Source of the DNA: Scolanthus callimorphus
Lineage: Eukaryota > Cnidaria > Anthozoa > Actiniaria > Edwardsiidae
NCBI GenBank assembly: GCA_033964015.1
Contig: CM066915.1
Span: forward strand, 14,362,372 to 14,426,371
Direction of reading: 5' to 3'
Length of the DNA: 64,000 nt
The position numbers were made by a program, and so were the translations under genes. This document shows positions 1 through 12,900 of the stretch, in pieces (positions within the stretch are counted from its first letter, which is position 1; the number at the start of each line of letters is the position of its first letter). The notes beneath the pieces are model-generated. The model was not told the DNA's origin, searched no databases, and saw nothing but the letters and a program-made list of their open reading frames with translations.

Positions 1-72
1 ACGAAATGTGGGTCAGATTATTTGTTAGTTGATCTTATGGGACCTGGGCTTGAGGTACTTTCATTCTGGTGC

Positions 73-293
73 ATACAGCTATTTCAATAAAGGTTGTCGG
101 AGCAACCGCACTACAGGGGAAATGGTAAAAATGTGAGGGAATAAGAAAAAGAATCGATACGGTACACAAGTGTGCTTTGAGATATCTTCAAATATTTTTA
201 TGTTATCATTAGCTCTTTACCCATATTCCCTAGCGGTCTGCCGGATGCGTACACTTGAGCGCTCTACCGACAACGTTTCTTGGAACAGCTGTA
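73..293. mobile_element. MITE-like inverted-repeat element
   Basis: The left end (atacagctatttcaataaag, then a gttgtcgg block) is mirrored by the right end (ccgacaacgtttcttgg, then cagctgtat). The arms are about 30 bp with mismatches and there is no coding capacity. The inner block near 222..236 (tttacccatattccctagcg) is similar to one near 43460 inside another inverted-repeat element, which suggests a shared family. No clear target duplication was seen. Confidence 0.5.
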
Positions 294-977
294 TAACACA
301 TTCATTGTGGCACAAGTAGATGAAAGGTATTCACTTGTCGACGAAAAGACTCGCAATATATAACGCAACTGATATAATCTAAAAAACGTACAATTAAATA
401 TTGTAGTGGAAGAGTTTTCATTAACCTGTTAACAATATGTAAATTGTATAGATATTCACTCATTAAAAGAGGATAAACGAATTATACTTAAAAGTTTATT
501 TGATGTATTGTCTCAATCTTGACAAATAAATCAGTACAAAGGTCATAATAGTCTACCCCCTATCGAGCAACACTGCATAAACACTAATTGTTCTACCCCT
601 GTGGAAATTCCAGAGTTCTGCACAAACCCGTGTGGAAATTTGAAGCAACTCCTGAGGAAATCCAAGTTCTATTGTGGCCACTGTGGAAATACCGAAGTCA
701 AAAGAAAGGCCCCGTGGAAATTCCACGGTCAAACACAAACCCCTGTGGAAATCGCTGGTCCCTTGATAATAGGTGGTAAAGGAAATTTAAAGAGTATATG
801 CCACGAATCAGTTTTTGGTATTCTTAGACATTATGATTAGAGGAGTACTTATTTCAACTTTGAATGGCATCGAGATTTTGTGCGCCGAAAATGACCCTCC
901 GAGTATCTTTGTCAAGGTGTCGGATGTCTATTTGCATGACGTAAACTTGTGTTTAATATCAAATGTAGGAATTCTTG
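294..977. other. Intergenic, with a degenerate short-word repeat
   Basis: No gene is supported. Between about 595 and 755 the word CTGTGGAAAT recurs about six times with irregular spacing, giving overlapping spurious open frames on both strands. The rest is AT-rich with nothing recognisable. Confidence 0.5.
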
Positions 978-1111
978 GTTTGCACTCATTCCCATGGGAG
1001 TAAAATCAAAAACGCGCGGCGGCCATGTTGGTGTACAGAACAAGGAGCAACAAATGAACTTTTGTTTGTTCCTGTACACCAACATGGCTGCCAATGACGT
1101 CACGTGCAAAC
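978..1111. mobile_element. Short foldback MITE
   Basis: Nested inverted repeat. The outer arms are ggtttgcact at 978 and agtgcaaacc-like at 1102..1111. The inner arms are ggccatgttggtgtacag at 1021 and its complement at 1071..1089. The whole unit can fold into one hairpin. No open frame of interest. Confidence 0.6.
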
Positions 1112-2544
1112 CAGCAATAGGTTTTGAGAGCGAGATTCACAGAAAAATTATTTCTCAAAGCAAATTTATATATTACATGCAACTTTATATCCGAGTATGT
1201 ACACTATATTTGTACCACTCTTATTTTGATTTTACGAGCTACATAGATAATTTGCTTCTCTCACTATTGTTTTCCTCTGCTCAAACAAACAAGTTGACGT
1301 CACTGAAATCCGACGTTTGATACGCATCAAAAGTTCCAGAGAGTCAAACTCAAAACTTGAAAGCGTCGTAACTTTGCTGCGTTTGATCTGATCTTGTTCC
1401 ACTTTCTTTGGAGTGAGTCATTTACTAATAGCGATCTTTTGGTGGACTAAAAATTGCCAAAAAAGCCCAATAATAATAAAGGACAGTTTGGTCCATTGCT
1501 TGCTGACAGCAGTCACTTTTGAAATCAGCTCTGGGTTATGTTCTCTCTTTGTTCAATTAAATAGTATTTTTATCAATTAGGTGTGAACATGCAGTTTTCA
1601 TAACGACAAGTAGATGCCGGAGCTTGCTTGCTTCCTTGGTTACTTCTCATAAATGGCATTTACATTTCAGTATTCTTGCACCTTCCCCTGGGCATCCTGC
1701 CTTACTTTTCCGCTAGACTGTAGTATTGCTTACTGCACATTCCATCTCATCTAACTCATTTCCTTGGTCAGCGCTTCTGAAAAAACTTGTAGGCCTTTGT
1801 ACTTGGAGAGTAATTCACTGAAAAGATACAAATTAAACTTTGGTCAAGCCCAAAATAAACTTTTCTTTTCAACAAAATGAATTTGGGCTATTCTGGCTTA
1901 TAGGTGTACCAGGCCAACATTTGCTGGGGCAAGAGACTCAACATAATGAAAATTGTAGCACAAGTTAAAGAAATGATATAAGAATCAAAAGTACTAAAGT
2001 TATTGTATTCAGTTGCTACACACTGATATTGCTACACACTATCTGAAAATCTGAAACTTTTGTAACTTTAGCACCAATTTACTCAATATGCTGCTTCAGT
2101 GACATTTTTGTAAATCAATTTTACTTATTTTTTTTACAGTGAGCTGGGATGTCAGAAAGATATGAAATCATTTCCCCTATTTTTGAGCATCAGAAATCTA
2201 AGGCTGCTGTACAACAATTCCCTACCACATTGGTCTCAGAATAACCACACATCCCTGAAGAACTTCCTAATGCAAGAGGAATTTTGGTAAATCTCATTAT
2301 TTAAAAATAATTTTTCCTAATAATTTAAATAAAAAATTTTTTATAATAATTTTATTTTTGCCACACTTTTTATCATGCCTTATCCTAGATGCTCAACTTT
2401 CCAATCCTCTTCTTGCAAAAGGGTATGCCTCATCCTGTCCATAATGCATTGCTTTGTTTTTGTTTACATGGTTCATTGCATCAGAAACTCTGGCTTAATG
2501 CAATAGAATTATACTATACTTACGAGTTTTCTTGCACTTGTACG
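1112..2544. other. Intergenic, nothing recognised
   Basis: AT-rich sequence with long poly-A/T stretches. No open frame with a recognisable domain, no RNA gene and no clear repeat boundaries were found. Confidence 0.4.
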
Positions 2545-2733
2545 TAGCCTGCGTAGCAAGCGTTTACATGGAATTTCAGGGGTCAGAGAAGATTGAAGTT
2601 CGAGATCTTCGATGATTTGGCTGTGCGAAGTTTGGTGCGAGAAATAAGACGAGCAAAAAATAGCAAAAAATCATCGAACTTCAGGCTTCTCTATCCCCTG
2701 AAACCCCACGGAAACGCTTGCTACTCAGGCTAA
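2545..2733. mobile_element. MITE with tagcctgcgtagcaagcg ends
   Basis: The left terminus tagcctgcgtagcaagcg is mirrored by cgcttgctactcaggcta on the right. The repeat continues inward (ggaatttcaggggt against cccctgaaacccc) for about 45 bp. A fragment of the same terminal word (gcttgcgtagcaagc) occurs just upstream of the F-box gene at about 29468, so the family is dispersed here. Confidence 0.65.
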
Positions 2734-2873
2734 CTTGTATGGTAAAATGCTTTTTGTTGAGTCTCTGATATTGAAATGCTGGTGAAGCAATGTCTTATGG
2801 GCAGGATGAGACAGATACCTTTAAAGGGGACATGATGATTGTTTTTTCTTGAATTAGATTATACCATTTTATA

Positions 2874-3565
2874 GACCCTTATCATGCTAATATGGTTTAA
2901 TGATATCTTATAGTTATCAGGAAACGAAGTCCAGTATTCAATTCAGCACATCCGTCTTAGTAAAAATGCAACGTTTGGTGAAGATATACAAGTTATTTAC
3001 CAGCCAGGTCCAGATCGTGAAATACCGTGACCGAGGTCTTGAAAATGCTGAGCGAGACTGGCGGTCAAGGTAAATATTTTCAAGGCCGAGGTCACGGTAT
3101 TTCACGATCTGGACCAACCCCAAGCCGGTAAATAATATATTTATTTTTTTGCTTTCACAGAAACAGCATAAAACTTCAAAGAAATTAGCATGCGTGATTT
3201 TGTAGAATGCCGGACCGCTCGTGAGCTAATCAGAGCATGCGATTTGATGGATACCGGACCGCTGAAAAAATAAAGGTTGAATACTGACCAAGATATGTTT
3301 TTTCTAAATTGATAATCTTTACAATAAAAAATGTATGGTTGTGGTGAATCGATGCGCAACAAGCCTCATTTTGATGTTTTTTCCCATACATTTCTTTGTA
3401 AAAAATAGGCCAGAAAGCTAACCTAAATCTCAGCCAGTTCTCAAGTAATTCTTCCCAAACTTTGCAGCTTTTCTAATACAGATGTTGTGCTAAAAATTTG
3501 ATTTATGGACTTCGTTTCCTGATAACTATAAGATATTATTTATCCATATTAACGTGATAAGGGTC
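2874..3565. mobile_element. TA-flanked MITE inserted in the last codons of MED9
   Basis: Terminal inverted repeats of about 60 bp: gacccttatcatgctaatat at 2874 and its near-complement ending gataagggtc at 3565, both continuing inward to gaaacgaagtcc. TA lies on both sides (2872..2873 and 3566..3567), the 2-bp duplication typical of Tc1/mariner-type insertion. A second inverted repeat is nested inside at about 3004..3117. There is no transposase frame. A shorter relative lies at 26067..26234. Confidence 0.8.
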
Positions 3566-6509
3566 TATTGCTCCACCAACCTTTTCTCATCAAACTGTTT
3601 CTTGTACTTATTAAGAAGTTCTTCTTGTTCTTTGCAACTCATATCAAGGCCTGGTACAATAGTCAACAATTCACGACAGTGCTGCAGTTTGGCCCTAAAG
3701 TTATTGACCTAGAAAAGATAACTCATAAGGTTATTATCATGGAATACATTAGAATAATTTATCTACAACACCTCGAATTAGATCCTCTCCTCCAAACTAC
3801 ATTGTATTTCAATAATTCAACAGTATCATTAAATATTTGTCTACTACACTGCAGATCTGCAATTAGATAACAGCAAAATGTCGGATGAATTCAATGATTG
3901 TTGGCCTGTCCACACATGCACATTTTTTTTAGCAATCACACTTGCGTCGACAAGAATTATCTTAATTAAGCAATGGGGGGCATTTTGATGCTGTATTGAT
4001 GTGTCAATCAATAACAACTTTAACACTATTATTCAGTTAATTAGTTGTTCATAATCCAAAGATTTAGTACTCAATATAATCCATATCTTCTTTAGTGTTT
4101 TCCTATCTATTTATCTATTTGTAATTTCGTTAGGGGTTGAAAATCAATTGGTGCTCTGCCCTGTTTTCATCTGTCAACTGTTTTATGTTAAATAAATGCT
4201 TTTGTAACCTTTTCACATAACAAATTCCAAAGTAAACTATCTCTTTTAGAGATGGGCTATTTGACGTTTGAGGGGGAGGGAGCTAGGTGGTGTGCATGAT
4301 TTTGTTGCCCAATATAATATAGGATTACCATTAAGCATACAGTACAGTTTCAGCAGCAGCTCCCGTAGAAATGCTCTCAAGAGCATGCTTTTCATCCGAT
4401 TTCTTTGAACAATATATCAAATTAAAGGTAAAAGAATATTGGGTATCTGGTCAAATATTGAATTTTCACAGTTACAGTGGTACCTTTATTAAGCGGCCAC
4501 CCTCTATTAAGCGGCCACTTTTCATAGTCCCAAAATAATTGTCACTCAGTACTGTTTTTACTACCTCTTTTCAGCGGCCACCTCTATTAAGCAACTGTGG
4601 CCACTATTTTCTGGTCCCAAATGCTATTATTACCTCTATCAAGTGGCCACAAAATCCTATAAATGATTCTAAATACCATGTTTTGGTTAAGCCTGGTGCA
4701 CACTTGCGACATAACAACATAAGAAAAATATCACTCGAACCAAATTTAGTGGTTTCAAAAAGATTTAAGTGAACAAAAATCACATAAGACTGCTTTGGTG
4801 ATGTAGCCTAATGATGATCCATCGAAAATTTTGATTATTTCGTTTATTTTCCCATGCTTTTCTCGTTGCAACATAACGTCCTTATGTCATTATGTTGCTA
4901 GTGTGCTCTGGGCTTTACAGAAAATGTTGACAATTGATGCTTACAACCACTAATGCAACTCAATGCATTTTTACAGTGCAACAGTGGATGACTTTTCTTG
5001 TACTAACTCCATTAAGCAGCCACTTGGCTCGATCCCGAGGGTGGCCATTTAATAGAGGTAACACTGTAGTTTTAAAAAGTCTAGAAATAGTAAAAAAACT
5101 GAGTGGGGTATATTCAAGAAAACTTATGCCACAGTTCCCCTGCTTAAAATCTTTTGCAGAATGCATCAAATTAATCAGCACATAATGGGCAAAAAAAATG
5201 TGGAAAGTTATTAAAGGATAAAGTGTTGAAAATAGGCACCAAACAACTTTATCATATTATGCTGACTAATTTGATGCATTGGCTAAACAGACCCCCTCCC
5301 CTGGAATTTCCAACCTCATAAAGGACCCCCTCCCCTGGAATTTCCATTTTTTCCAGCAAAATACCCCTGGAAAAGCTATTTTTGGATAAAATGCCCCTGG
5401 AAAGTCACCTTTTTTACCCCTCCCCCTTGGAATTTCCAGTCTCCAGACACCCCTCCCTCAACCCCCCAGTGCGGTTTAAAAATGCAATCAGCCATTTTGC
5501 AAAAGATTTTAAGCAGCGAACTGTGGCATTTAGTAATCATGAAAAGTGAATATTAGACCAGACACTTCATTCTTTTACCTTTATGCACTTATCAACGTTA
5601 AGCCGCTGGGGAGAGGTGCAGCAAGGGGTGGGGATTTGAATCGGTCTGTTTACCCGTGGGTAAGTAATTTGACTGTTAGTTTCATCCCAAGGGGGAGGCC
5701 ATTTTGCTGTCTGCTTTGCCCTTTGTGCTGGGGTCAGGATTTTTGACATAATGAGTTTGCCGGCAGGGAGTCTTTCAGGGACAAGAAAAAGTGAGTGAAA
5801 ACACATTTGTAAATACTTTGTAGTACCTTGAACTCTTGTGTTTATTATGATAAAACAAGGGAGCAGCCGCTTCATAATTTTTGCCTTTCATGAAATTTGT
5901 TTCAGTAGGAATTTTTTTAAAATAATATTATGGACAAAACCTACCTGCAAGAAGACTGAACACGGAATGATTGAAGTACAGGTTACATCATTCAAATGCC
6001 CTTTCTTCTTTCTACATTTTTGTATTCACTTGTTCTAAGTTCTAAATTAGTATAAATTCATGATTTTTTTGAGTTGAACGCAAGTTGAACGAGCTCAATT
6101 CAATAATCGAACTCACATGACTTAAAACTTTCTGCCTGGGCAATTATTTCGATTTCCGAAACAAAATCAAAGTACCTTATAAAATAAAATCAACTAAAAT
6201 AAGTTACAAACATTTTGTATGCAACGAATAAAAAGGTCAAGCCAGAATGATCCACATTTCTTAGAGAGCTTTTAAGTTATAAAGTTCCTAAGTTAAAAGA
6301 GCATATCATTTTTTGGCAGTATGAGCGGCAAAAATGTCAGGGAGAGAAGTGTTCAAATCGCGCCATACTACCTTTTTGGCCATCTCTTGTGCATCAACTG
6401 TTTTCTGTACAGACTGTACAATGTCAAATATGGTTGGGAGAAGGTTGAATTCACTCACAAGATCAATTTGTTCTGAAGTGTCAGTTGTTGGCGCTCCCGA
6501 GGCCGCCAT
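3565..6509 (-). CDS. MED9: Mediator complex subunit 9 (MED9)
   Basis: Two exons: 6372..6509 and 3565..3708. The first starts at ATG 6509 (good context, tcaagATGGCGG) and ends AAAAAG before gtagta. The second begins after ttttctag and continues in phase 0. The product is 93 residues. Residues 20-40 (FNLLPTIFDIVQSVQK) match the MED9 N-terminal helix, and VNNFRAKLQHCRELLTIVPG matches the following MED9 helix with its conserved small loop. The charged C-terminal helix has coiled-coil character. MED9 sits in the Mediator middle module and bridges transcription factors to RNA polymerase II. The stop TAG (3567..3565) is formed by the TA duplication plus the first base of a MITE, so the natural end was probably a few residues further on. 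An alternative donor (AAAAG|gttggt) could skip this end. The assignment rests on remembered family patterns. Confidence 0.72.
4475..5066. mobile_element. Pogo/Tigger-type MITE
   Basis: Termini are cagtggtacctttattaagc on the left and the complement of cagtgttacctctattaaat on the right. Both lead into GGCCACC and are flanked by TA (4473..4474 and 5067..5068). CAGTG..ACCTCTATTAAGCGG-type ends with TA duplication are the established signature of pogo-like Tc1/mariner elements. The interior repeats the word attaagcggccac several times. There is no transposase. Confidence 0.75.
5289..5462. repeat. Degenerate CCCCTGGAATTTCC word repeat
   Basis: The words ccccctcccctggaatttcc and cccctggaaa recur five or six times at irregular 30-45 bp spacing. 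There is no coding signal. Similar words occur near 34120 and near 600. Confidence 0.55.
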
Positions 6510-7388
6510 CTTGAAACTAGCGGAGAACTGGGGAGAGAACTGCTACAGCACAGGTAGCCCGTTCTGTCAATCAAGATACATACATTGCTACCGCTCCGCG
6601 CGCGCGCCACTGTCCGCACGACTACGAAATGTTAACCTTCTCGTATGCTGACAAAATGTATAGTACGTACCGGATAGGCCAAAAGTAGGGCAGGATAGAC
6701 AATAAACTGAACCTAAGCCGGATCAAGCCGGCGGTGAAAGGGGTGTATAGTCTAAGCAAGTAACCAGCACTCATGGAAATTTTCTTTTATAACAGCATTT
6801 TTAATTACAAGTGACTGTACAACATGTGCATTGCTAACATGTTGACTTTTCGACACTTGCTTGTGAGGGAGAGCAGTTATATACACACACCAGAAAAGCG
6901 AGAAAAGCAGAACAGTGACGACAGAATAAGAATTCAGGGTGTCCAACCTAGAGACTTACAAATCGGGATTTTTGCGCCATACGCGCAATAGTTTTCTGTC
7001 CGCGACTTTCGGGTGATTTGCTGTCTGTGACTTTCGCGTGACCAACTTGTGAAAAAAACTAGAAATGAATAATCTATTAAGAACAAACAGCGTTCGATAA
7101 TCATTTTATCATGTTCTGTTCAGAAATTGAGGGGGAAATATTTATAGGCTTGGTACTCGGTGGAAAAAGCCATCAAAATCTCAAAAATCGGGATTTTCCT
7201 ATCCCGATCGAGTTTGCGTCGGGATTTGGGAATTTCAAATAAAATCGGGATAATCCCGACGATATCGGGATGATTGGACACTCTGAGAGTTTACACCCGT
7301 AATAACAACATGTGTGGTCCTAGAACATAAACCACGGTGGTAGAGGAACACAACAGTAGATTAGGCGTGCCACTCGCCAGTAGGAAAG
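6510..7388. other. MED9 upstream / DM-gene downstream region
   Basis: It contains the MED9 promoter side (GC-rich block near 6590..6620) and a hAT-like inverted-repeat element (6935..7284). No other gene was seen. Confidence 0.5.
6935..7284. mobile_element. Inverted-repeat element with cagggtgtccaa ends
   Basis: The left end cagggtgtccaa and right end ttggacactctg are near-perfect inverted copies. The interior repeats the word atcgggat / atcccgat on both strands (about six times between 6960 and 7270). CAG-type termini suggest a hAT-like origin, but no 8-bp target duplication was found. Confidence 0.5.
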
Positions 7389-8748
7389 TTACAAGTCATT
7401 ATATTTTGCCATGTCAGTATACAGCATCTTATCGGCTGGGTCTTGCGTGACGGTACAGGGTGGTGCTTCATGACATGCACTGCTGACGTCATAGCTATCA
7501 CCATAGTAGTTACCATTGTTTCTCTGAGGAATGTCACCGTAGGTTTGCAGGTTAGGCTGGACCGAATGCGACTCTTGCTTCTGAGGGTAAAACCCAGGGG
7601 GAGCAACAAAGCGTGACCCATCGTACCAAAAGTTGATAGGTAGATAAACAGGGTTAGCGTTGATGGTACTGCTGTGTCTTTGGCCATCTGTGTGACTATG
7701 AGCAAAGTTCCCAACCTGAGGAACTGTGTTCCCAGTATTGACTTGATAATATGGATATCTAAGATCCATCATTTGATTGGGATATCCGAGGGGCTGGCTT
7801 GTTCTTTGGGTGTTAACGCTGTTGACTGGCTCTTGTGAAAGGAAGCCCTGCTCTTCGTTAGATGAAAACATGGTTGGTTTCTGCCAGGGAGTGATCGAAG
7901 GACTTCTTGGAAGGGTCTTTGGGAGGAGAGTGTGAAAAGGGGGGAGGGGGAATGGCGTAACGGGGATTTCACGTGGGTAGGGCGTGTTGTAGGGCATGTT
8001 GTAGGGCACAGGGTCCGCGCTTGCAGTTCCTGAAAAAGATATTAATTGAAGTGAAAAAGTACTGATAATAGTAAAAAATCAAATATAACTTTCCCTACGC
8101 ATGAATAGCTGGCAGCACCAGACTCTCAAGATTTTCGCCGTCTGTACATTTTCAAATATTCATTGCATTTTCTCGTGTACTAGACATTTTGTAGATTATT
8201 GATTTGGTAACACTTGAGTTGCAAGTGGAAAGGCTCAGGTTCACGTGCTGCGGCCATCTATAAATCTCCGATTGAACATCACGGAGACGTGCCTGATAAC
8301 CATTCTAAGCGAAAAATATATGCATCTTGAATTACAAAGAGACAAAATAGTAGCAAACTTGTGTTTGCTTTGGAGGATAGCGCGCTTCACCCACGTTCTC
8401 TCACCGAAGCACACCGACAAACTATCACCGAAAGGGAAGGGCGGACAATCCTCAAATAGCAAGTAATCCAATAATCGGTGAAAACTCACCTTTTCCCAGA
8501 TCACTTTCCATTCTTCCATTCCCCTTTTGCTGCTGTGTGCTTTCAATAGTTTTCAGTCTTTTGTTCTTTCTTCGCTGCCGATCAAGCTTTTGACAATTCA
8601 CACACTCGCAGAACTTGTGCGGGCAGCTGGACTTGTGGCCTTCTAACTCGACAACTTCCCCATGAATTCTACACTTCCTACACGTTTTGGTTTTGTAATT
8701 CGATGCTGGGACGACTGCGAGCTTTCCTGGAAGACCACTTTCATTCAT
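7389..8748 (-). CDS. DM-domain (doublesex/mab-3 related) transcription factor
   Basis: Two exons: 8490..8748 (ATG at 8748, donor AAAAG|gtgagt) and 7389..8029 (acceptor tttttcag), joined in phase 1. The product is 299 residues, stop TAA 7391..7389. The DM zinc module shows the exact spacing C23-x2-C26-x2-H29-x8-H38-x3-C42-x4-C47-x-C49-x2-C52, followed by a basic recognition tail (RQRRKNKRLK). DM proteins bind the DNA minor groove and act in sexual differentiation and other developmental programmes. The C-terminal part is low-complexity, rich in Pro, Tyr, Asn and Gln, and opens with the repeated motif PYN-MPYN-TPYP; no DMA domain was seen. It lies on the same strand as TTC8 and MED9. The subfamily is not assigned. 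Confidence 0.88.
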
Positions 8749-9780
8749 TATGCGGACAAATTTAATTTCTACGGACGAGCTTCTCGTTCAGTGCTCGGCA
8801 AATATGGAGCGATGGAAAAGTGCTTGTCTGGACACAATCTATTTCATGACGCCACCGTGTCTGGGAGGTGGCCACGAGGACACAGGGAAAACCCAAGATT
8901 TGGAATGGAATTGAAAATTGCAATGACAAAGAAACAAACATAGAAATAAATAAATAAACACATAACAAATATAACATAATTATAACATAGCAAAATAAAA
9001 AAGCAATGAATCGTGTAGCTGTTGTTCCATAAAACGAGCTTACACAAAGAACTTTCGGACTTTTTCAGGAAAATCTCGGACTTGGAGAAAAGAGCATTTT
9101 TCATATTTTATAATATTTATTGTAAGTAACTAACAAGTTCATTACCGTAGACGCTCGCAATTCCAAAATTCGACCTACTGTGACTTTATCCACGGCCTGC
9201 GGAGAGCGGAGGGGCTGAATCCCCCCATACATTTTCTATAGTATTCACACATTTGTGGTACATTCTTTCCGTTGCAACGCCCCCCCCCCCCCCAAACACT
9301 ACTTTAAAATTTGCTCCCCCAGGGCATCGTGACCTCGTTAGTATCTTTATACTCTCTAAAATCGGCACAACATGAATAATTCACATAAAATAATTTTGAA
9401 TTTTCCAAAACTGCAAAAGGCTTTTTACTTATTACGTCTCTAAGCGACGCGGGCACAACGCACGAAACTTGAAAGCCCTCTAACATTTTATTGTCTTTAA
9501 ATAATTTAATATCCACTGTAGGAATTCGGCGTTAGAAGCTGAGCCATCTATTTACATTGTATAGGAATGTCAAATAATATTTACATGCACTTCATTTACA
9601 ACAGTACACTATTACCCGGAGCTGTAATAAAGGTAGTACATTTCGCAATCCTCCACCGGGACATAACTTACGTCCAAAGGGCAGTCGATGAAATGAACTA
9701 TCCGCACCCCCTTTTGACGACCTCAGTTTCACCAACCCACCCTGGAAATTGTGTAAGTTCTCCCAGTGGAAAGTTAGCGT
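8749..9780. other. Intergenic between the DM gene and TTC8
   Basis: No coding sequence supported. It holds a C homopolymer near 9281..9294 and AT-rich stretches. A minus-strand AATAAA-type hexamer lies near 9115, beyond the TTC8 stop, but it is not tied to a cleavage site. Confidence 0.4.
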
Positions 9781-9915
9781 GAGTAAACAGCCGTCCATTA
9801 TCGAGCCGGTCCTTGGGTTCCCTGTGCGAAAAAAGACGTCAACTCCTTGCTCAGACATAATTTTCGCACAGGGAGCCCAGGGACCGGCGCCGCGATAAAG
9901 GACGGCTGTTTGCTC
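9781..9915. mobile_element. Foldback hairpin just past the TTC8 stop
   Basis: The arms (gtaaacagccgtccattatc at the left, its near-complement ending ggacggctgtttgctc at the right) pair over about 55 bp, with the inner words cggtcccttgg and ttcgcacaggg also matching. It begins 61 bp past the TTC8 stop, so the TTC8 3' UTR probably transcribes it. Confidence 0.65.
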
Positions 9916-9975
9916 AAGAGATCAACATAGTGAAATTCTATCAATATTTCAGCTGGCAAAACTGTTGACTCGTGT

Positions 9976-12900
9976 TCAGATAGCAGCGAAATCTTCCCTA
10001 AGCTGTTTGAGAAGGTCCTTAGTATCGCAATGGTCTGGGTACCACTCAAGGGAATGATTAGCCGAGCTGTAACTACTCTGTAGATCTCCTATCTGAAAAC
10101 AAAAAAATGCAAAGCGTTGTAAAGCATCAATTGACTAATTATTTGAATTGACCGATCCCAGCTTTCTCCTGGCAGTAAAGCAATGCCGATCTAATCTCTA
10201 AATCTGGCCAACTTTAACAACCTAATGTCCACTAAAGTCATCTACTGGTGTTTGATACCGTTGTCTAAACGTAAGGAAAGTTTGGTGGATTTGGAAGAAT
10301 GTTTGTCGGAGTTGTATTTATGGCTTATTTCTTATACTTTTCACCTCGACATAGTTTGTTAGAAAAGGATTTCAAGAAATGTGGGGACAAGATTTTGGAA
10401 CTTAAATTCAGACAAAAACACCTTAACGTTCACATTCATGGCTATGGATTGTTTTGAGAAGGCCAGCGGCTTACCTTGAAGGAAAGAAGGGCGTGGTTAT
10501 AGTGCGGCTCATACATATGGGGAGAGAGAACGGCAGCTGCTTGCAAAAATGCACGCGCCTATAAACAATAACAACCAGTATGGGTACAAGAATCATGAGC
10601 ATCAGTGCTAGGGGCTTCAATCTGGGTCCTTGAAATAGCGATTGGAATCATTGTTTCCTGCTTTAAAATACAATTACGCTCTATTTTTAGTAGAAAACCG
10701 AAATGGGCCATCCATCCATAATACCCCCGTTGGAGCTTCTTAGTGATGGGCTCACATTTGGAGCGCCCTGTGTTACCCCAACCCCACTCAGTAGGTGGGC
10801 TTGGCTTCTCAAAGGTGGGATAAGACTATCCTAGCTATAAATAAGCCTTTTCTTCCCTTTAGCTATGACTTGTTTTATCCCAGGGATAATTTTATCCCTA
10901 CAATAAGGCAAATTTATTCCTGGCCCATTTTGTTACTTCTCATCTCTAGCACACCCAGGTTGTTATTTGGGCTTTCCTTATACAGGGATATCCCTTGCTG
11001 GAGACGCTAAGCAAAGACCTCCTACAGCATTCGTTTCCCTCCCCCTTGGCCAGTACCTGGTCATTATGCCCCTTTCTCATCTCTAGCACGCCCAGGTTGT
11101 TATAAGCCTCTGAATGGTCGTTATTGGAAGCCAAGGCGAGTCGAAAGCACTGATAGGCCAGAGCCATGTCACCAATACCCTGGGATGAACAACAGAACGA
11201 GTGAAGGTAGCAGTTAAGCCTGGTTTCCATACAGTCTTATCTGTCGACCGTGAAACAATGGAAATTGGAATTATTCTATTGTTTCACGGTCGACTGATAC
11301 GACAGATAAGTTTATATGGAAACCAGGCTTTATGAAGTAGCGGCTCGTAAGATCTAACGCTATTAGCTTGATGGAACTTATTGTTCTATTGTATTCTCGT
11401 TCTATTCTTGTGTTTCCATTGTTTTCACTGAGGTGCATCAATCCTATACACTCTTTTTTTTTAAGAACGTCTAATTTTCAGTTGAGGCTGGGCCGTTCTT
11501 ATTTTTGAAGCAGTTTGAGGCTGGAAATGCTCTTATGGATGTTCTTACATTTCAGTGACGTCGGAACCTGAAATATGATAGATCTTATAGAAGGATACAT
11601 ACCAACGAAGTATTTAAGGTGGCTCCCGAGTATTTATTGCAGAAATAGACCTCAACTTCTAGCGTATGTTTGACCCTGAAAAAATCTTCCGATTTCCATA
11701 ATTGTTCTCACAGAGCTTAAGCAACCTCTGCACTGCCAAATGGTGTAGTTCATTTGATATATTAAGCTCGTCTGTTAAGGATATTTAAAATTTTCCAAAG
11801 GAGGTGTTTTTAGAATAATTGTTATAACTTGAAAATTCGACCGTGAATGATCTTATTACCAGCTAAAATCGCATCCATAGTAACAAGGGTTTACTCAGAG
11901 AAATGCTCAGGTCAGCTTTTCCCATGCGATTTAAGTTGTAACCGATGTAATAATTTTACCTCTAAAACTGTCTTATTCCGCTTCTGTTTAGTGTGCCGAG
12001 CGCGGATATCAGAAAAGCAGGGAAGCTCTTCAGTATTATCTCGGCTAATGTTCACTCTTAATTATATAAAAGAGAAAATAGAATCGAGTATCTACAGAAA
12101 GCGATATTTAATAAACGAATGAGAGGAACGTCTTGTCCAGAATGTGATGTTGCTATAATATTCAATTCGAGCTCGAAATACCTAAATTGCTGGAATTGTT
12201 TCGCAAGTTTCTTTCGTGAGAGGTAGAGTACAACCAACTGAGAAGACTTACCAAGTTTGGGCTCGTCTTTCCAATACTATGTTGAGAAACATTATCCAAA
12301 AGGAGTCAGTATTTCTTCGCTCCAACACAACACCAAGAAAACCCATATGTTTATGAACTCAGCGTTCTCGTCTCAGTGCAAATGGTGCTAACGTGCGACG
12401 CTTTCTCGACCCGCGGGATCGCGGAACAGTTACCGGTATTAACTTGTCTTACTTCGGGACTAGGAAGCGTCGCACGTGAAGAATTTAGCGAAGTGCACTG
12501 AGGCGAGAACACTGCGCTCATAACATGTGGGTTTTCTTGGCGCTTGTGTTGGAGCAACGAAACACTGACTCCTTTTGGATAATGTTTCTCAACATAGTAT
12601 TGGAAAGACGAGCCCAAACTTGGTAAGTCTTCTCAGTTAGTTGTACTCTACCTCTCACGAAAGAAACTTTTGAAACAATTCCAGCAATTTAGTTATTTCG
12701 AGCTCGAATTGAATATTATAGCAACAGCAAATTCTGGACAAGAAGCTGCTCTCATTCGTTTATTAAATTTCCGCTTTCTGTAGATACTCGATTCTATTTT
12801 CTCTTTTATATAATTAAAAGTGAACATTAGCCGATATAATCCTGAAGAGCTCCCCTACTTTTCTGATATCCGCGCTCGGCACACTAAACAGAAGCGGAAT

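Larger units (their letters stand above)
3709..6371 (-). other. MED9 intron 1
   Basis: A 2.66 kb intron with GT-AG ends. It contains a pogo-like MITE (4475..5066) and a word-repeat block (5289..5462). The remainder is AT-rich with no supported coding sequence. Confidence 0.65.

Noticed and set aside
11847..12122. Cys-rich 91-residue frame in the foldback arm
   Set aside because: The mirrored arm does not keep the frame and no family match is evident; treated as noncoding element sequence.
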